64,000 bases of DNA from Silene latifolia (GCF_048544455.1 NC_133526.1:9688001-9752000); one strand, 5' to 3'. Shown: positions 35,172-46,887, counted from the stretch's first letter. The notes: a model not told the origin generated them from the letters alone. Made by a program: numbers and translations.

Positions 35172-37638
35172 TGATGACGGGATTTGCCGTCACTTCCCAA
35201 TCAAAAACAATTTATAAAACCAAATAAAAGTAGTATTTATTCGGGTGTCGAACACAAAGATGGCGGGGGTTAGATACTTGGTTTGTTTAAGTCTTTAGTT
35301 TAGCCAAATAAAAATAAGATGTTGATTTATCTAAAACTAATATGCAATAAGGTATAAATTAAACTAAATGGGATTGTATTCAATTGATGGAAGGCTAAGG
35401 TCTTTGGGTTCACAAAGGGCAATTAGGGGGAGAAACAAGGTCTAACAAGAAAAGGGTAATAATAGTGGTCAAGGGTTTAAGACTAATTTCTTAGTCACCT
35501 TAAGCTCCTCAATAAGTTGTCACTTGATCGAGATGAACTAGCTACAAATAAAGCATAAAGACTACCCAATAGCATGAGCACCAAGACGGATCGAATGCAT
35601 CAAAGAGATGTTCTAACTTTCATTAAAACTCATCTATAAGCACTTCTAAAACTATCTAATAGCACAATGCACCAAGGTAAGCCAAACATGTTAATGAAAT
35701 GTCCAATTTTCATTGAGTCATTTCCACAAACACTTCAAATGCATTAAGAGTAGAAACCACATAATCACCCAATTCAAAAGGTTAACAACCCAAAATCATC
35801 CCCTTAATTACCCAAATTCCCCCTAGACCCTAGATAAGACTACTCACACATGTTCATGGGTGAGAAATTACCAACAATTTCCAACAATATACAAGTAAAC
35901 ATTGCAAACATGATAAAGACTAATACTTTTGATGAATAACAATTAAACAACATAAGAAATGTAAACAAATGAAAGTAAATGCAAACAAAAGATGAGAATT
36001 GTACCAACAAAGAGGAAAGTAGCAATCTTGGATAATAATGGAAGAATGAATTTCTTCTAATCTTCAAATACAACCCAAAATACTAATTGTATACTAATGA
36101 GAGATGAAGAACTTGCATAAACAAGGGAAGAATTAAACTAATAATTAAAGAAAGATTGCAAATTTTATTGAGTGAAAATGAGAGAGTAAATATTAGGGTT
36201 CTACAATATTGAGAGAGAAGGATGAACTAATCTAATTTCTATTCTAATTCTAATGGTAGTGTCTAATGTCTAATGGTAGTGTCATGTGTTGTGTCTCTTT
36301 TATACTACTCTAATAATAATGATAACAATAATAATAATAATAATAATCTAATAATAATACTCTTAATACCCCATCATCGACACATATTAAAACTACTAAT
36401 CGATACATTCTAAAATCATTGACACGCACACCCACTTTTTCTATTAAAAAAAAACAAAAGCAGTAAGAGGGGAAAAGGGAAAGTCAAAAACGGAAGCAGG
36501 GGAGTCCATGCCGGTCCACCGGCGGCCGGGGCATGGTGCCGGCAGCGAGTAGATGAAGAAAAGGCGGAAATTCACTAGGTGTGTATGGTTGCCGGTGGGG
36601 CGGCTGCCGGGGCATCGGCATAGGAACACAAATTGATGCGATAATGTTGTCTGCGTTGTTGTATGCCGGTTGCCCGGCTGCTGCCGTGGCTATGACCGAG
36701 TAGCGTTCACAAAGAAAAGGAGAGGAATTGATGTTGGTGCCTGCCGGTGTGGGTAGTCGATCGCCGGGTACGGCGGGGGACTCAAGCTTCAATTCTGTTG
36801 TTGCTTTGATTCCGAGTTCATGATGCGAGTTGATGATGACTGATATCATTGGTGGTTGTCTAAGGATAAGCAAATGCTTAATGTTGTGGTGTGGTATTGT
36901 TGATGGCGGATGATGGAGGTAGGAGTTTATGATGATGAAAAGGAGGTGAAAGGTGATGGTTGCGGGGTGATAGATGACGGTGCAGGTCGAGTATGGTGGA
37001 GATGCAGGGGAGGTGTTGATGAATGGAAATGGCGGAAATGGTGGGTTGTTAATGTATGAATGGAGGTCGAGCAGCTAGGGAAGGTATGGTGTCGTTGTTG
37101 TTAAAGATGATGAAATGCAGGGCTGAATGATGTCGGGTTGGTTAATGAAGGAGAAAACAGGTGAGGTGAGTGAATGAATGGTGAATGGAGGACGAGTTTG
37201 ATGGTGATGTCGAAAATGGTGATGAAGCTTGATGATGATGGTGAAGCAACGCTGATGAAGACGATTGTTGACTTTGATTGTTAAAGGTCAAAGGTTGACC
37301 TTTGATTCCACTCAACATTAGTCTCTCGTTTTTTTACTAATAGCTTTGACCCGTCTTTAATTCACCTCAATCTGGCTTGCTCCTCAATTTTCCGTCTCAT
37401 TATTCCGCCTTGCTTTCCCGTTTCACCTACACATTGAATTAATATAATAATAAATTAATATAATAATAATAAAATAATACTAATATTATATAAAACCGAC
37501 TAATTATTAAATATAACTAATACGACTAATTATTATAAATTAGTAATTAAATGAGCTTATTAGACAATTAAGCACACAAAATCGAGTCGGAATAAAGTAT
37601 AAATGCGGGGCAAAATACGACTAAAATGCTACTTATCA
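35172..37638 (-). repeat. 5' LTR of the Athila-like element
   Basis: 2,467 bp. Differs from the other LTR at few sites: TGATGAC/TGATGTA at the edge, a small indel near 36121, and clusters at 36680-36710 and 36755-36790 within GC-rich 'ccgg' tracts. Confidence 0.95.
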
Positions 37639-37643
37639 GCCGC

Positions 37644-38931
37644 GTCGAACGCGGAAAACAAAGCCTTCGGTGGCGACGGCGTCGACATCCGTTCCACCTT
37701 CCATCCCTTCAGTCCAGAAGGAGACGGTGGAGATCGTTGATATCACCAACGGGGAGGACTCTGATGCGGAGGGATCTCCCCTCATCCTTAAGAGGAAAAG
37801 GTCCACCCCCGCTGCTGCTTTGTTGCATTCTACTGCTGCTACCGAGGGCGGCAAGGAAATGGGCCCTCCGACAAAGAATCCCAAGCCTGGTACCGATTTA
37901 TCCTATGGCTCAAAACTCAGCCGGCTCATTGGGCGTTCCTGATGAGTGGCTTTCCGATATGTCCATGTATACTGACACGGATGTTTTAATTGACTTTTTG
38001 TAGATCAACCGTCGGCGGCCGCCGTTCTCACCGTGCGACAATTGGAGAAGCGACTGAGAAGGCGGGCCGATAGAAATGTCACCGTCGCTTCCCTACCTCG
38101 GAAGATTTCCCCCGCCGAGCTTGTGGCGGAGGGTGCAAAAATATCCAAGAGGCTGGCGAAGTGGGCTCGGCTAGCCAGCTCCCACATTATGGAGCAAGAG
38201 GAGACCATGGTGAGGCCGCCCCACGCTCGAGCGGCTAAGGCCGGAACTTGACGCGGCGAACAAGGAGGCCGAGAGGGCCAAGGCGGAGGTCAAGAGGCGA
38301 TCCGTCTTTGAGAGAAAACTTAGGGAGGACGCGAAAAGGAAGTCCTTCTTTGAGAGAGCCAAGGCGAGGCTCGGCGGCCGGCCGCCAAGTCTGCGGGAGA
38401 TGCGTGACTTTGTTCGAAGCGCGCCGACCTTTACCTTACACGAGGAACGAATTTAGGGACTGTTCCGGACCCGGGGAAGGTGGTCCGGGACAAGGATGCT
38501 ATCATTGCCCAAAGGGAGGAGGACATTGAGAAACTCCAAACCGTTCTTCTCCCTAACATGTGCGCCCAATATCGGGACCTGGCCGAAGGAGCTGCCAGGG
38601 AAGTGATTGAGGAGCTCTTCCCTCTCGATGGCTCCTTTCCGTGGGATGTTTTGACGAGCTGTTTGATGACAAGCTCGAAGCTAAGGAGGAAGAGGCGAAG
38701 GAAAAGGCCAAGGAGGAGGCAAGGGTGAAGAGGGAGGCGGAGGCGGCCGCGGAGAAGGCGGCCCTTGCTGAGGAGGCTAGGGCAGCCAAAGAGGAAGCCG
38801 AGAGGATGAAGGCAGCTGAGGCTGCTGAGGCTGCGGCTGCTGAGAAAGCTGAGACTGCTGAGACAGCTTCTGGGTCGCCTATTAAGGACGATGTTGCTAA
38901 CGCTGCTGACGGCGAGCAGCAACAGGCATAG
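37644..38931 (+). pseudogene. Antisense ORF of Tat element, C-terminal coiled-coil part
   Basis: Continues the ORF interrupted at 26617. Frames 37670-37942, 38033-38251 and 38641-38931 encode a Ser/Pro-rich linker, then Arg/Lys/Glu-rich sequence, and an Ala/Glu/Lys-rich coiled coil (about 38680-38870, 'EEEAKEKAKEEARVKREAEA' style) with a stop codon at 38929-38931. Frame changes lie near 37942, 38250 and 38640. The function is unknown; coiled coils at the end are shared with the antisense ORF of the third Gypsy element. Confidence 0.68.
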
Positions 38932-39946
38932 GGAGACGGGCGGTTGTCACCAGGCTCTCCCGGCGCCTCGGATAGCTTTAGCTTTAGATCAGTCTTTCCT
39001 CCCTGCCATCTTTTGGCGCTTTAAATGATATCTGTAACCTTTTGCCTCTTTTTTCCTTGTATTTTGTACAGCTTTGGTAGGTTGTCTTTTGGCTTATCCT
39101 TATGGGGACGGCCGTCGTCTGCATTTCTTCTTGTTTGTAATCCGCTGTTATTAGTGAAAGTTCGCTTGTTTTGCCTCTGGCTTGGCCGAGGTCTTTACCC
39201 AATTTTTCTGAGTTGTCTTCTTGCGCTAGTAGTTGAGCGTCTTAACTGTAAACGTTTTCGCTTTGCCTCCGGCTTGGCCGAGGTCTTTTCTCGTCTTCGT
39301 CTGGGTTGTCTTCTCACGTTATTAATTGAGCGCCTCTTTTGTTTTCGCCTCGGCCTGGCCGAGGCAGTCTAGAGTGCGTATCTCAACTGTTTAACGTTCC
39401 TAAGGAATGTTGATTGCTTTTGCGAGTATCACCAGTTTGTCTTTGGTAGTGATCGTGGCGTCTACCTCCTGGGGTGACTGCGACGACGCCTGCTTCTTAA
39501 TGGTGATTGCCGTGGCGTCTACCACTTGGAGTGACTTTGCGGCGTCTACCTCTTGGGGTGATCGCCGTAGCGTCTACTACTTGGGGTGACTGCGACGGCG
39601 CTTGCTTCTTGATGATGATCGCCGTGGCGTCTACCACTTGGAGTGATCGCTGCGCGTCTACCTCTTGGGGTGATCGCCGTAGCGTCTACTACTTGGGGTG
39701 ACTGCGACGGCGCTTGCTTCTTGATGATGATGACTGCCGCTCTTGTCGGTATGACAGTGTGAGCCGGTACCTGTTTCTGATAGTGACTATTTGGGGAATG
39801 AACACTTTGATGGAGAACTTGGACGATTCCTCATTAGATATAAACACGTACCGGGATACCCACAGTTGTCTTGGGCACCTCCGACACTTTACAAGGTACT
39901 CTCTGAGATCGTCAGTGTTCTAACGGCTTATTAAAGGCACACCTTC
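38932..39946. other. Non-coding region of Tat element with tandem repeats (39434-39735)
   Basis: Between the convergent antisense ORF and protease. About 2.6 units of roughly 116 bp at 39434-39735, each built of shorter 'gcgtctaccacttggggtga' modules. Tat elements are known for tandem repeats in this place. Pol is missing here; only the repeats and AT-rich spacer remain. Confidence 0.7.
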
Positions 39947-42221
39947 CTAGTTAGCCGTCGATTGCATCCATGAGGTCGCCCTCCCGTTGTAAGGATGGGC
40001 TTTTTCCCCTCTCGACTTCTTTGCCGCTTTGAGGGATTGCAAGTTGCATCCTCCGGGATATCCGGATGTTGACCACCTCGTCCTTCTCGTCCTTGGAGAC
40101 GATCTTATGTGCTTCCCCCGGTCCGAGACATACATCAGTGTCAGGGCCCGTATGGACATCACTGCGTCGGCCTCGCTCAGAGTGACTCGACCGATAAGAA
40201 CGTTGTAGGCGGACGAGCCGTCAATGACCACGAACTCAGCTAGGACATTCTTAGCCGCAATCCCTTCGCCGAACATCACCGGCATCGATTGACCCCGGAG
40301 TACTAGTCCGGCCCCGGAGAAGTCATACGGTGGACTGGTGCAAGGGCTTAGGTCCTTGTCTTTCAGGCCGAGGTTGAGGAAGCATTCCCTGAACATGATG
40401 TTCGTGTAGGCGCCCGTGTGTCAATCGTGCACCTCTTGACCAGGTGGTTGGAGATGTCCAAGTGGACTATGAGTGGGTCGCTGTGAGGAGCGATGACTCC
40501 CTCGTAGTCCTTCTTCCCAATAGTCATATCGGGGATGTTGGAAGCGGGGACCGCTGTTTTGGGCACAAAGTTGATGGCCTGATACAGCTCGTTCAGGTGC
40601 CGTTTGTGCCCATGAGCGGACCCACCGTTCTCGTTGCCCCCGATGACAACATGGATCACTCCTATCCGTTCAAAGACGGATTTCTTATTTGAACCGCCGG
40701 CCTCAGTCTTTTGGCCTTTGGCAACATACTTGCCGAGGCTCCCCTTCCGGATTAGCTCTTCAATGGCATTCTTCAGATGCCGGCGGCGTTGTCGATAAGG
40801 TGACCGGTGTGGCCGTGGTACTCACAATCGGCTCGTGTCACCGTCTCCCTTCGGTTTGGGAGGCCTTTCCCATTTCTCGCCCTCGCCCTTGCTCGGGCGA
40901 AGACCTCGGCGGCGAGATACAACCGGGGGTGTGATCACGGTACCGCCTTTGGTGGTATGTTCCCGAACTCCACCCGGCGCCCGCCGAGCTCGCTTTCTGG
41001 CAGTTTATCGAGACCGTGACCTATTATTGTCACGGCGTCTTTCATCCGGGTTGTCCTCGCGGTGGCTCTTCTTCTCTCGAGTGCCCGGCCACGTGGCTGG
41101 CGACCAGTCTTGTGATAGTCCTCTACCTTGATGGCTTGATCGGCCATCTTCCCGCAAATGCGTCTAAGCCCAGGCCTCCGGACTTGATGAGCTCGTTTTC
41201 AAGTCTCCCCTTGGGAGGCCTTTCATCGGCAAAGGCCGCCAAATGGGGATTTATCTCCCGAATTTGCTGAACCTTGGCATCGAACCTCTTCACATAGCTT
41301 CGTAGAGACTCGCCCCCCTCCTGCCTAATAGTTAGGAGGTCCGACGTCTCCACGGCCTTCCTCTTATTGCAAGAGTACTGGGCTAGGAAGGCGTCCCTTA
41401 GGTCGGCGTAAAAGATATCCGAGCCGTCGGGCAGCCCTTTGTACCAACTCTGAGCCATCCCATGCAAGGTCGTTGGGAAGACTCGGCACCAGACTTCATC
41501 GGGTTGTTCCCACACCGACATGTACGACTCAAAGGCCTCGGCATGGTCGGTGGGGTCGCTATCCCCTTTGTAAGTGAACGCCGGCAATTTTAGTTTGGTT
41601 GGCACGGCGGTGTCAAGGACATAGGCACCGAGGGGTCGTCGACCACGTGTCGAATGACACGCGGCGATCGGCTCCTCGCATTCCTAGTCCGGCCCCTCTC
41701 CTCGTCTTGGGTGGGGCTTCTCCTCCGACTATGGTAAGTCGGGCTTCTTCTCCGACTCGACGAGTCGGACTTCTTTCACTCCTCCGAGGCGAGGCCTCGT
41801 CGGTGCCGGCGCGACGCTGTCCTCCCGCGGGTGCGGGAGGAGCTTAGGTCTACCACCGCACACTGGGCTCCTCCGGCGTCTTGACGGGGCCGCTTCTTCC
41901 AGTGCTCCATTCAAGTCTCTTGAGTCACGTTACGGAGGCCCCGGTCTCCGGGACGGGTTCCGCCGCTCTTGTCGGTGTGACAGTGTGAGCCGACGTACTA
42001 CTAATGAGGTCCAGGAGTAGTTTCAGTTTCGCTACATCAACCACATGTCCCATGATGGTGACCTGGTTGGCGGGCAGCGGCGTATCTGGTATTATTGGCA
42101 TCCCGTACTCCGGCTGAATTACCCGGCCGGTGGAGGGCTGCGCAACTCCAGAGTTGTGGACGGTATCATCTTGGCGGAACTCGGTTTCGTCAGTTACGAA
42201 TACCTCTTGTTGTTTTAACAT
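39947..42221 (-). pseudogene. Gag and protease of the Tat-like element, frameshifted
   Basis: Minus-strand pieces in order: gag N-terminus (42221-41925), Arg-rich linker (41914-41729), gag core (41605-41123; 'PTKLKLPAFTYKGDSDPTDH', 'AQSWYKGLPDGS', 'TIRQEGGESLRSYVKRF'), C-terminal gag (41147-40935), then retropepsin (40659-39947; 'VHLDISNHLVKRCTIDTRA', 'EFVVIDGSSAYNVLIGR'). The protease catalytic motif appears as IDTRA with a frame change right after, so it is damaged or misread. At least four frame changes, mostly in GC-rich sequence. Confidence 0.8.
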
Positions 42222-42302
42222 CTTCTTAGCTTTTTTGGGTGGGTTTTTGTTTTGTTGTTTTTTTTTTGTTTGGGAATGAATGTGACTAGCTTCTAGTATC
42301 TT

Positions 42303-42320
42303 TCCCCACAGACGGCGCCA
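42303..42320 (-). other. Primer binding site of the Tat-like element
   Basis: Minus strand TGGCGCCGTCTGTGGGGA, two bases inside the 5' LTR. Confidence 0.8.
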
Positions 42321-42322
42321 AT

Positions 42323-42900
42323 TGTTCCGGGTGTAATTTCGAGCGCTTATATGTTACCACCCGTGCTTGTAGAATGACGTCTTTAGTTGAATCCTCCTTG
42401 CGGTCTCTGAAACGATGAACAAATCGAGGGCTCGGCTTTGGACCGAGCGAACTCACTCCGACGCTCAAGTCGAGAACTTAGAGAGGTAAGTGGTTGTTAC
42501 TTGGCAAAATACGTATTGTAGAGAGATAAGGAAGATATTACCAGATGAATAGTGATTCTTAGGTTAAATTGTGGATCCTTTCCTCAATGATAGTTGAGGA
42601 GTATTTATAGACTTTCACCTTTTGTCACGTAGTGGCCAAGTGGCTAGCGGTGGAAAGATCGATCTACCCCTCGGCCGAGGGACCTATGGCGGCCGGCGGG
42701 CCCCGTTGACCCACCGCCGAGGGGTCTTGGATATGAGTTCGCGGATGTGTGCCCCTTGGTCGGTTGCCCCTGGCCGGGACCCATCGACAGCCGAAACAGG
42801 CCTCGTCTTGCTTAGGGTCTAAGCCGTTGACTTGTTGTGGATATCTTTGACCTTGCTCAATGTGTTGACTTGGTCAGCGGGTGCAGAATATGCCCCATCA
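42323..42900 (-). repeat. 5' LTR of the Tat-like element
   Basis: 578 bp, pair of 24082-24671. Followed by target duplication GTACC at 42901-42905. Confidence 0.93.
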
Positions 42901-43315
42901 GTACCATAAATGTGCATATTTATACTAATTAATTATTTTATTTTAAGAAAATTTACCATATTCTAGTCTTCTATAAATATTTAGGAAAATTATTAAGCAT
43001 CTTCTTTCTTTTAGGCTCCTTGAAATTGATCATCTTAATTAATTATTTTATTTTAAGGAAATTGACCATTTTAATTAATTATTTTATTTTAAGGAAATTA
43101 ACCAGGTTTTAGTCTCTTATAATTGTTTAGGAAAATTACCAAACTTTTATATAATTTAATTTTAACCCAGACTATATAATATTTGCATTGAGATCCCTTA
43201 ATCGGGTCCATCACACGGTGCTAGTGATTTAAAACTATATAGTATAATTAATTTGTATAACTTTCTTTAATTACATTGAAGTCCTTTGGTTTCTGGATTT
43301 AATATATAGTATTGA

Positions 43316-44372
43316 TTAGTTCCCGTATGACAACCAAACAAGGTCTAGTAAAATATGCATAATTTAGCAATTCCGTTTTAATATTTTGTATAATACTCCA
43401 TCCGTTCCAGTGATATGTTTACACTTCCTTTATTTTTCCCTCACAAAATAAAGAAAGTGTAAATATATCAGAGGAAATAATCCTACTTCAAATTGTCAGT
43501 CCATTCATGTCATCTATATCCTATGACTATAAATCGTTTAGTTTAGCAACAATATTGAAAATGATATATATAGACCTTGACCTTCTAGAGATCAATGCCT
43601 TCTTAGTTCTTCTTATTCAGCAAGGGTTGCTCATGGACTCATGTTGATGGCAAGAAAAGTCTTCAAATTAATAATCTATCTAATATTTCGAAACGAAAGA
43701 CCATTCCTTTATTCTTAGTACACACCGTTATGGACTGATTAATCATAAAATAAGAGCAATTAATTTTGTTTGTCATTACTACTTTAAAAAACTAATTTTG
43801 TATTATTGAGTTTCATGTTGACGTTATCATACAATCCCTCCAATTCAATCATTTTAATACGGAGTACAATTTAAGCAATATGTTAGTCGCTCCGTCTAGT
43901 CAATAATTTACATTTATTTTATTTTTTCTTTATTAAAAAAAAATGTAAACTATTACTAGAGACATGGAGTAGAAAAATTTGGAAAATGTATATTCTCTTA
44001 TTCCAAATTTATTTTCTTATTTGATGTTACGGAAATTTAAAAATGCAACTTTAACTCTATGCACCAATTAAATAATTGAGATTATTCTCCTGGTACCTCA
44101 TAAATTTGCATTTTTTTTTTTCCTTTAACGTCCCTACTTTTCTGAAAAATTACTTTCAATGCTCATATCTCTTAGTCATGATTTTGTAAAGCGGAGCACG
44201 TTCAAGACTTGGTCGTCGGCCGATGTATGCGTATATATGACAACTTTGTATTAAGATATGCTCTTCACATACATTTTTCAAAGTAATTCAATATTAAGAG
44301 GTCCACAATATTTGACCTGATGCTAATGATGCATGATAATTTCCGTACTACTTGTGGAATTCCACTCTAAAT
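43316..44372. other. Spacer upstream of PR-10 B with two Stowaway-like MITEs
   Basis: No gene. Stowaway-like inverted-repeat elements at about 43396-43477 (CTCCATCCGTTCCAGTGATA at left; degenerate right end) and 43888-43969 (CTCCGTCTAGTCAATAATTT at left; 'gacatggag' followed by TA at right). The rest is AT-rich. Confidence 0.65.
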
Positions 44373-44570
44373 CAGGGGCGTCTTAAAACAAATGGAGGCT
44401 CGGTGCACCGAGAAAAAATGAGGCCTCAAATATGAGTGTACAAGGGTACTATACTTCAATTTTTGTATTGAATTTAGTCAATATGGCTTATAAATTCGGT
44501 GTTCAAAACCGGAGGCCCGGTTCCTCCGCCCGTGGTTGCACGGGGTGTTAGACGCCCCTGCTATAAATAT
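44373..44570. mobile_element. hAT-like MITE at the PR-10 B TATA box
   Basis: 198 bp with TIRs CAGGGGCGTCT...AGACGCCCCTG, flanked by CTCTAAAT (44365-44372) and CTATAAAT (44571-44578): an 8-bp duplication with one mismatch. CAGGGG TIR starts and 8-bp duplications are typical of hAT. The right-hand duplication overlaps the TATA box. Confidence 0.82.
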
Positions 44571-44571
44571 G

Positions 44572-44579
44572 AGACGAAA
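44572..44579 (+). promoter_or_regulatory. TATA box of PR-10 copy B
   Basis: TATAAATA, 106 bp before the ATG at 44678, followed by an A/C-rich leader without upstream ATG-rich noise. Copy A has no equivalent. Confidence 0.75.
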
Positions 44580-44677
44580 TAGCAAACATTTGTATCAACC
44601 TCTTTCATTTCACTAGCAATCCTCAATTCAAACATCTTATATTATTTCTTCATTTAGCCTCTTAACAAAAACCGATA

Positions 44678-45163
44678 ATGGGAGTTTCAACACACACAAT
44701 GGTCGACTGCAATAGCCCTGTGGCCGCAGCTAGGTTGTTTAATGCTTTCTGCATTGATAACCATAATTTCATGCCAAAAGCGTTACCCGATTTTGTGAAA
44801 AGTGTAGACGTTGTTCAAGGTGAACCTGGCACGGTTGGGTCTGTCAGACAACTCAACTTCCCTGAAGGGAAGCCCTTCAAGTACGCAAAAAACAGAGTGG
44901 ATGAAATTGATGCAGGAAAGTTCTACTGCAAGTACACCACCATTGAAGGTGATGTCCTTCGTGAAAACATAGAATATGTAGTTCACGAGACGACATTCGA
45001 GCCATCAGGGAACGGGACACACTACACGATGGTGACAAACTACCACACAAAGGGAGATTTTGTGGTTACTGATGACCACGTCGCAGCTGGAAAACAGAAT
45101 ATCAAGAACATGTTCGACACTGCTTCCGAATACCTCGCCGCCAATCCTCACTTATATGTTTGA
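44678..45163 (+). CDS. PR-10 / Bet v 1-family protein, copy B
   Basis: A 161-residue intronless ORF, five residues different from copy A. Same family layout: P-loop-like GEPGTVG at about 48-54, 'FPEGKPFKYAKNRVDEID' at 61-78, C-terminal helix to NPHLYV. It is expected to be a cytosolic ligand-binding, defence- or stress-linked protein. Unlike A it has a proper TATA box and leader, so it is the copy most likely to be expressed. Its upstream region was remodelled by a hAT MITE, whose insertion duplicated the TATA-containing octamer. The 3' UTR has a 22-base T run (about 45269-45290) absent from the other copies. Confidence 0.94.
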   Translation: MGVSTHTMVDCNSPVAAARLFNAFCIDNHNFMPKALPDFVKSVDVVQGEPGTVGSVRQLNFPEGKPFKYAKNRVDEIDAGKFYCKYTTIEGDVLRENIEYVVHETTFEPSGNGTHYTMVTNYHTKGDFVVTDDHVAAGKQNIKNMFDTASEYLAANPHLYV

Positions 45164-46165
45164 AATTTGAATTGGTGTGTGATTCATCAAGGATATGATA
45201 TGGTGGCTTTAGAGAATAAGATTTGCACTGCGTTTTATGCGTGTGTTTTCTTGCTTTTGTAACCAAATTTTTTTTTTTTTTTTTTTTTTTAACGAAAGAA
45301 CCCGCAGCCGTTACCTTTGTTACGTACTGGTTAAATCCAAAATATTGGGTTTTATGGTGTTTTGTTTCATTTTCAATTTTTGTTCACTTGAGAATAAAAT
45401 GTTTCATTATAATAAATGACTATTTGTGATCTTTTTTTACTTTTACCGATTGTGTACGTGAAAATGTAGTACATTACTTCCAAGTGTCACAAATTTCAAT
45501 TGTGGCGGACAATTAATATGTCACAAGGACGTGATCTCTCATAAACTGTGAGTGAAAGAGCAAATACGAAAGATGTTATGAGAGGCCACAAGCGAGACCT
45601 TCTCGTCTGGTATATATGTTGAGCCAAATATATATTTTCCTATTTTTCAAGTTTAGGCTTTACACTGTTTAGGGATAAATAGAACATGTTGATCAGCCTA
45701 TCTAATGACTTGGTTTTTTCGAGTGTACTTGTTTTCGGTGTCCTGTTCCGTCTGAAATACCTATATTTTTCTCAATGATATTCCTCAACATTTTCATTTC
45801 CTCACTATTAGTTTCCATTTTATAAAAATAAATCATGAACTAGCCATAACACTTGGCTACTAAGAATACAGAAAACTATATATTTTTTTCAACTCAAAGT
45901 TCTCATAAAGACAATGTATTTAGAAATAAAGTCATCTCTTTTAGAACTAGTAGAAGAGAGTTATGGCTAGGCGAATTTGTTTTCATCCAAAACCGTTGAC
46001 TGACTATAACGGTCAATTGCGAATTTAAAAATCAATGATTTTTCTGTCAATTTGAAAATCACATAAAGACGATTAACTTGAAAAATATTACGGTTTTCTG
46101 AACTCATAGCCATGATACATGGCTTGTTAAAAATAAATCCGAAAAAGAAGGGTACTATTAGAAAA
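45164..46165. repeat. PR-10 B 3' flank, homologous to 14148-15010
   Basis: Aligns with the A' flank ('gtcacaaggacgtgatctc', 'agaagggtact') up to the MITE insertion at 46166. No gene. Confidence 0.8.
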
Positions 46166-46185
46166 CGGAAATTTTCCAAGGTACC

Positions 46186-46887
46186 TGTTTTGGCAGGATT
46201 TTTATTGATCTAGAGCGTCCTGCCAGGGATTTATATGTAGGGTGATCTAACTCGAATAACTTGCCTGATTGGTATAATTAAATGTAAAACAAACTAATAA
46301 ATAATGACACAAGGATTTATACGTGGAAAAACCCTGGGAATAAGGGAAAAAACCACGGGCACCAAGCCAGGAGTGATTGTTACTATGATTCTGGATAGCC
46401 TGACAGAGTATTATTATATCGGGCGTGATGTGAATATATTGCTTAAGAATACAAAGAATATGAGTAAAAGTGATGGTCTTTGGATAATCCTTCTTGTCTT
46501 CTCTTCCTTTCTATTTATAGGTGGTTGCTTCCAATTGTCTTTGTGCAGTTTAGGTTTTCCTGGTAAATAGGAGTGTGCCCTATTTACCCTGAGATGGTTG
46601 CTTCTTTCTTAGCCGTTGCTTTGATCGCTCCCTATATCTTTGCTTTACGGAATTGGTCTTCCTTTTTTGTAGGGAACATATATAAAACCGCCTCATTTGT
46701 TTGTTGCCTGCAGAGCCTGGTGCTTTTCCTTTTCAGGCCGTTGGTTATCTTTCGCTGTCTTCTATCAACTCCTGCTTGGTGCCTATCCGTGTTGAAGTAA
46801 TGCCGATTTTAGATATCTTTTGCCTGGAAGTTGTCCTTGGTCACATTACAGGCTATACCGATCGAGCAGATAATTTAGGGCCCAACA
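46186..46887 (-). repeat. 3' LTR of the third Gypsy element
   Basis: 702 bp, TGTTTTGGCAGG...GGGCCCAACA on the plus strand. Near identical to 55539-56237, with small indels clustered near 46370-46440, 46680-46760 and 46850-46870. Confidence 0.93.

Larger units (their letters stand above)
26622..37638 (-). mobile_element. Athila-like non-autonomous Gypsy element (gag-protease only), nested
   Basis: 11,017 bp with LTRs of 2,470 and 2,467 bp (26622-29091 and 35172-37638) and target duplication GCCGC on both sides (26617-26621 and 37639-37643). The primer site TGGCGCCGTTGCCGGGGA, read on the minus strand (35168-35151), is of the Athila type (tRNA-Asp by memory of the family). One long gag-protease ORF is present; no RT, RNase H or integrase is found in the remaining 3.06 kb. 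This fits the large gag-only elements described in plants (TR-GAG). Nearly identical LTRs and an intact ORF suggest a young insertion. Confidence 0.93.
24082..42900 (-). mobile_element. Tat/Retand-like Ty3-Gypsy element, non-autonomous, with nested insert
   Basis: LTRs at 24082-24671 and 42323-42900, target duplication GTACC (24077-24081 and 42901-42905), primer site at 42303-42320 and purine tract at about 24672-24690 show that it reads on the minus strand. Minus-strand order: 5' LTR, gag, protease, tandem repeats, an ORF in the opposite direction, 3' LTR. No reverse transcriptase, RNase H or integrase was found in the roughly 7.8 kb of own sequence, so it depends on a partner element. The antisense ORF is a known trait of Tat-lineage elements. 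Confidence 0.88.
23187..43315 (-). mobile_element. Non-autonomous Helitron, copy 2, split by nested LTR elements
   Basis: On the minus strand it starts TCAATACTATATATTAA (43315) after A and ends CTAG (23190-23187) before T. The 3' hairpin GCCCGGgcgaagCCGGGC (23198-23215) is perfect here. Own sequence is 23187-24081 and 42901-43315, about 1.3 kb, matching Helitron 1 minus its MULE. The Tat-type element between inserted after the Helitron did; the empty site in Helitron 1 is near 1450-1460. Confidence 0.88.
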
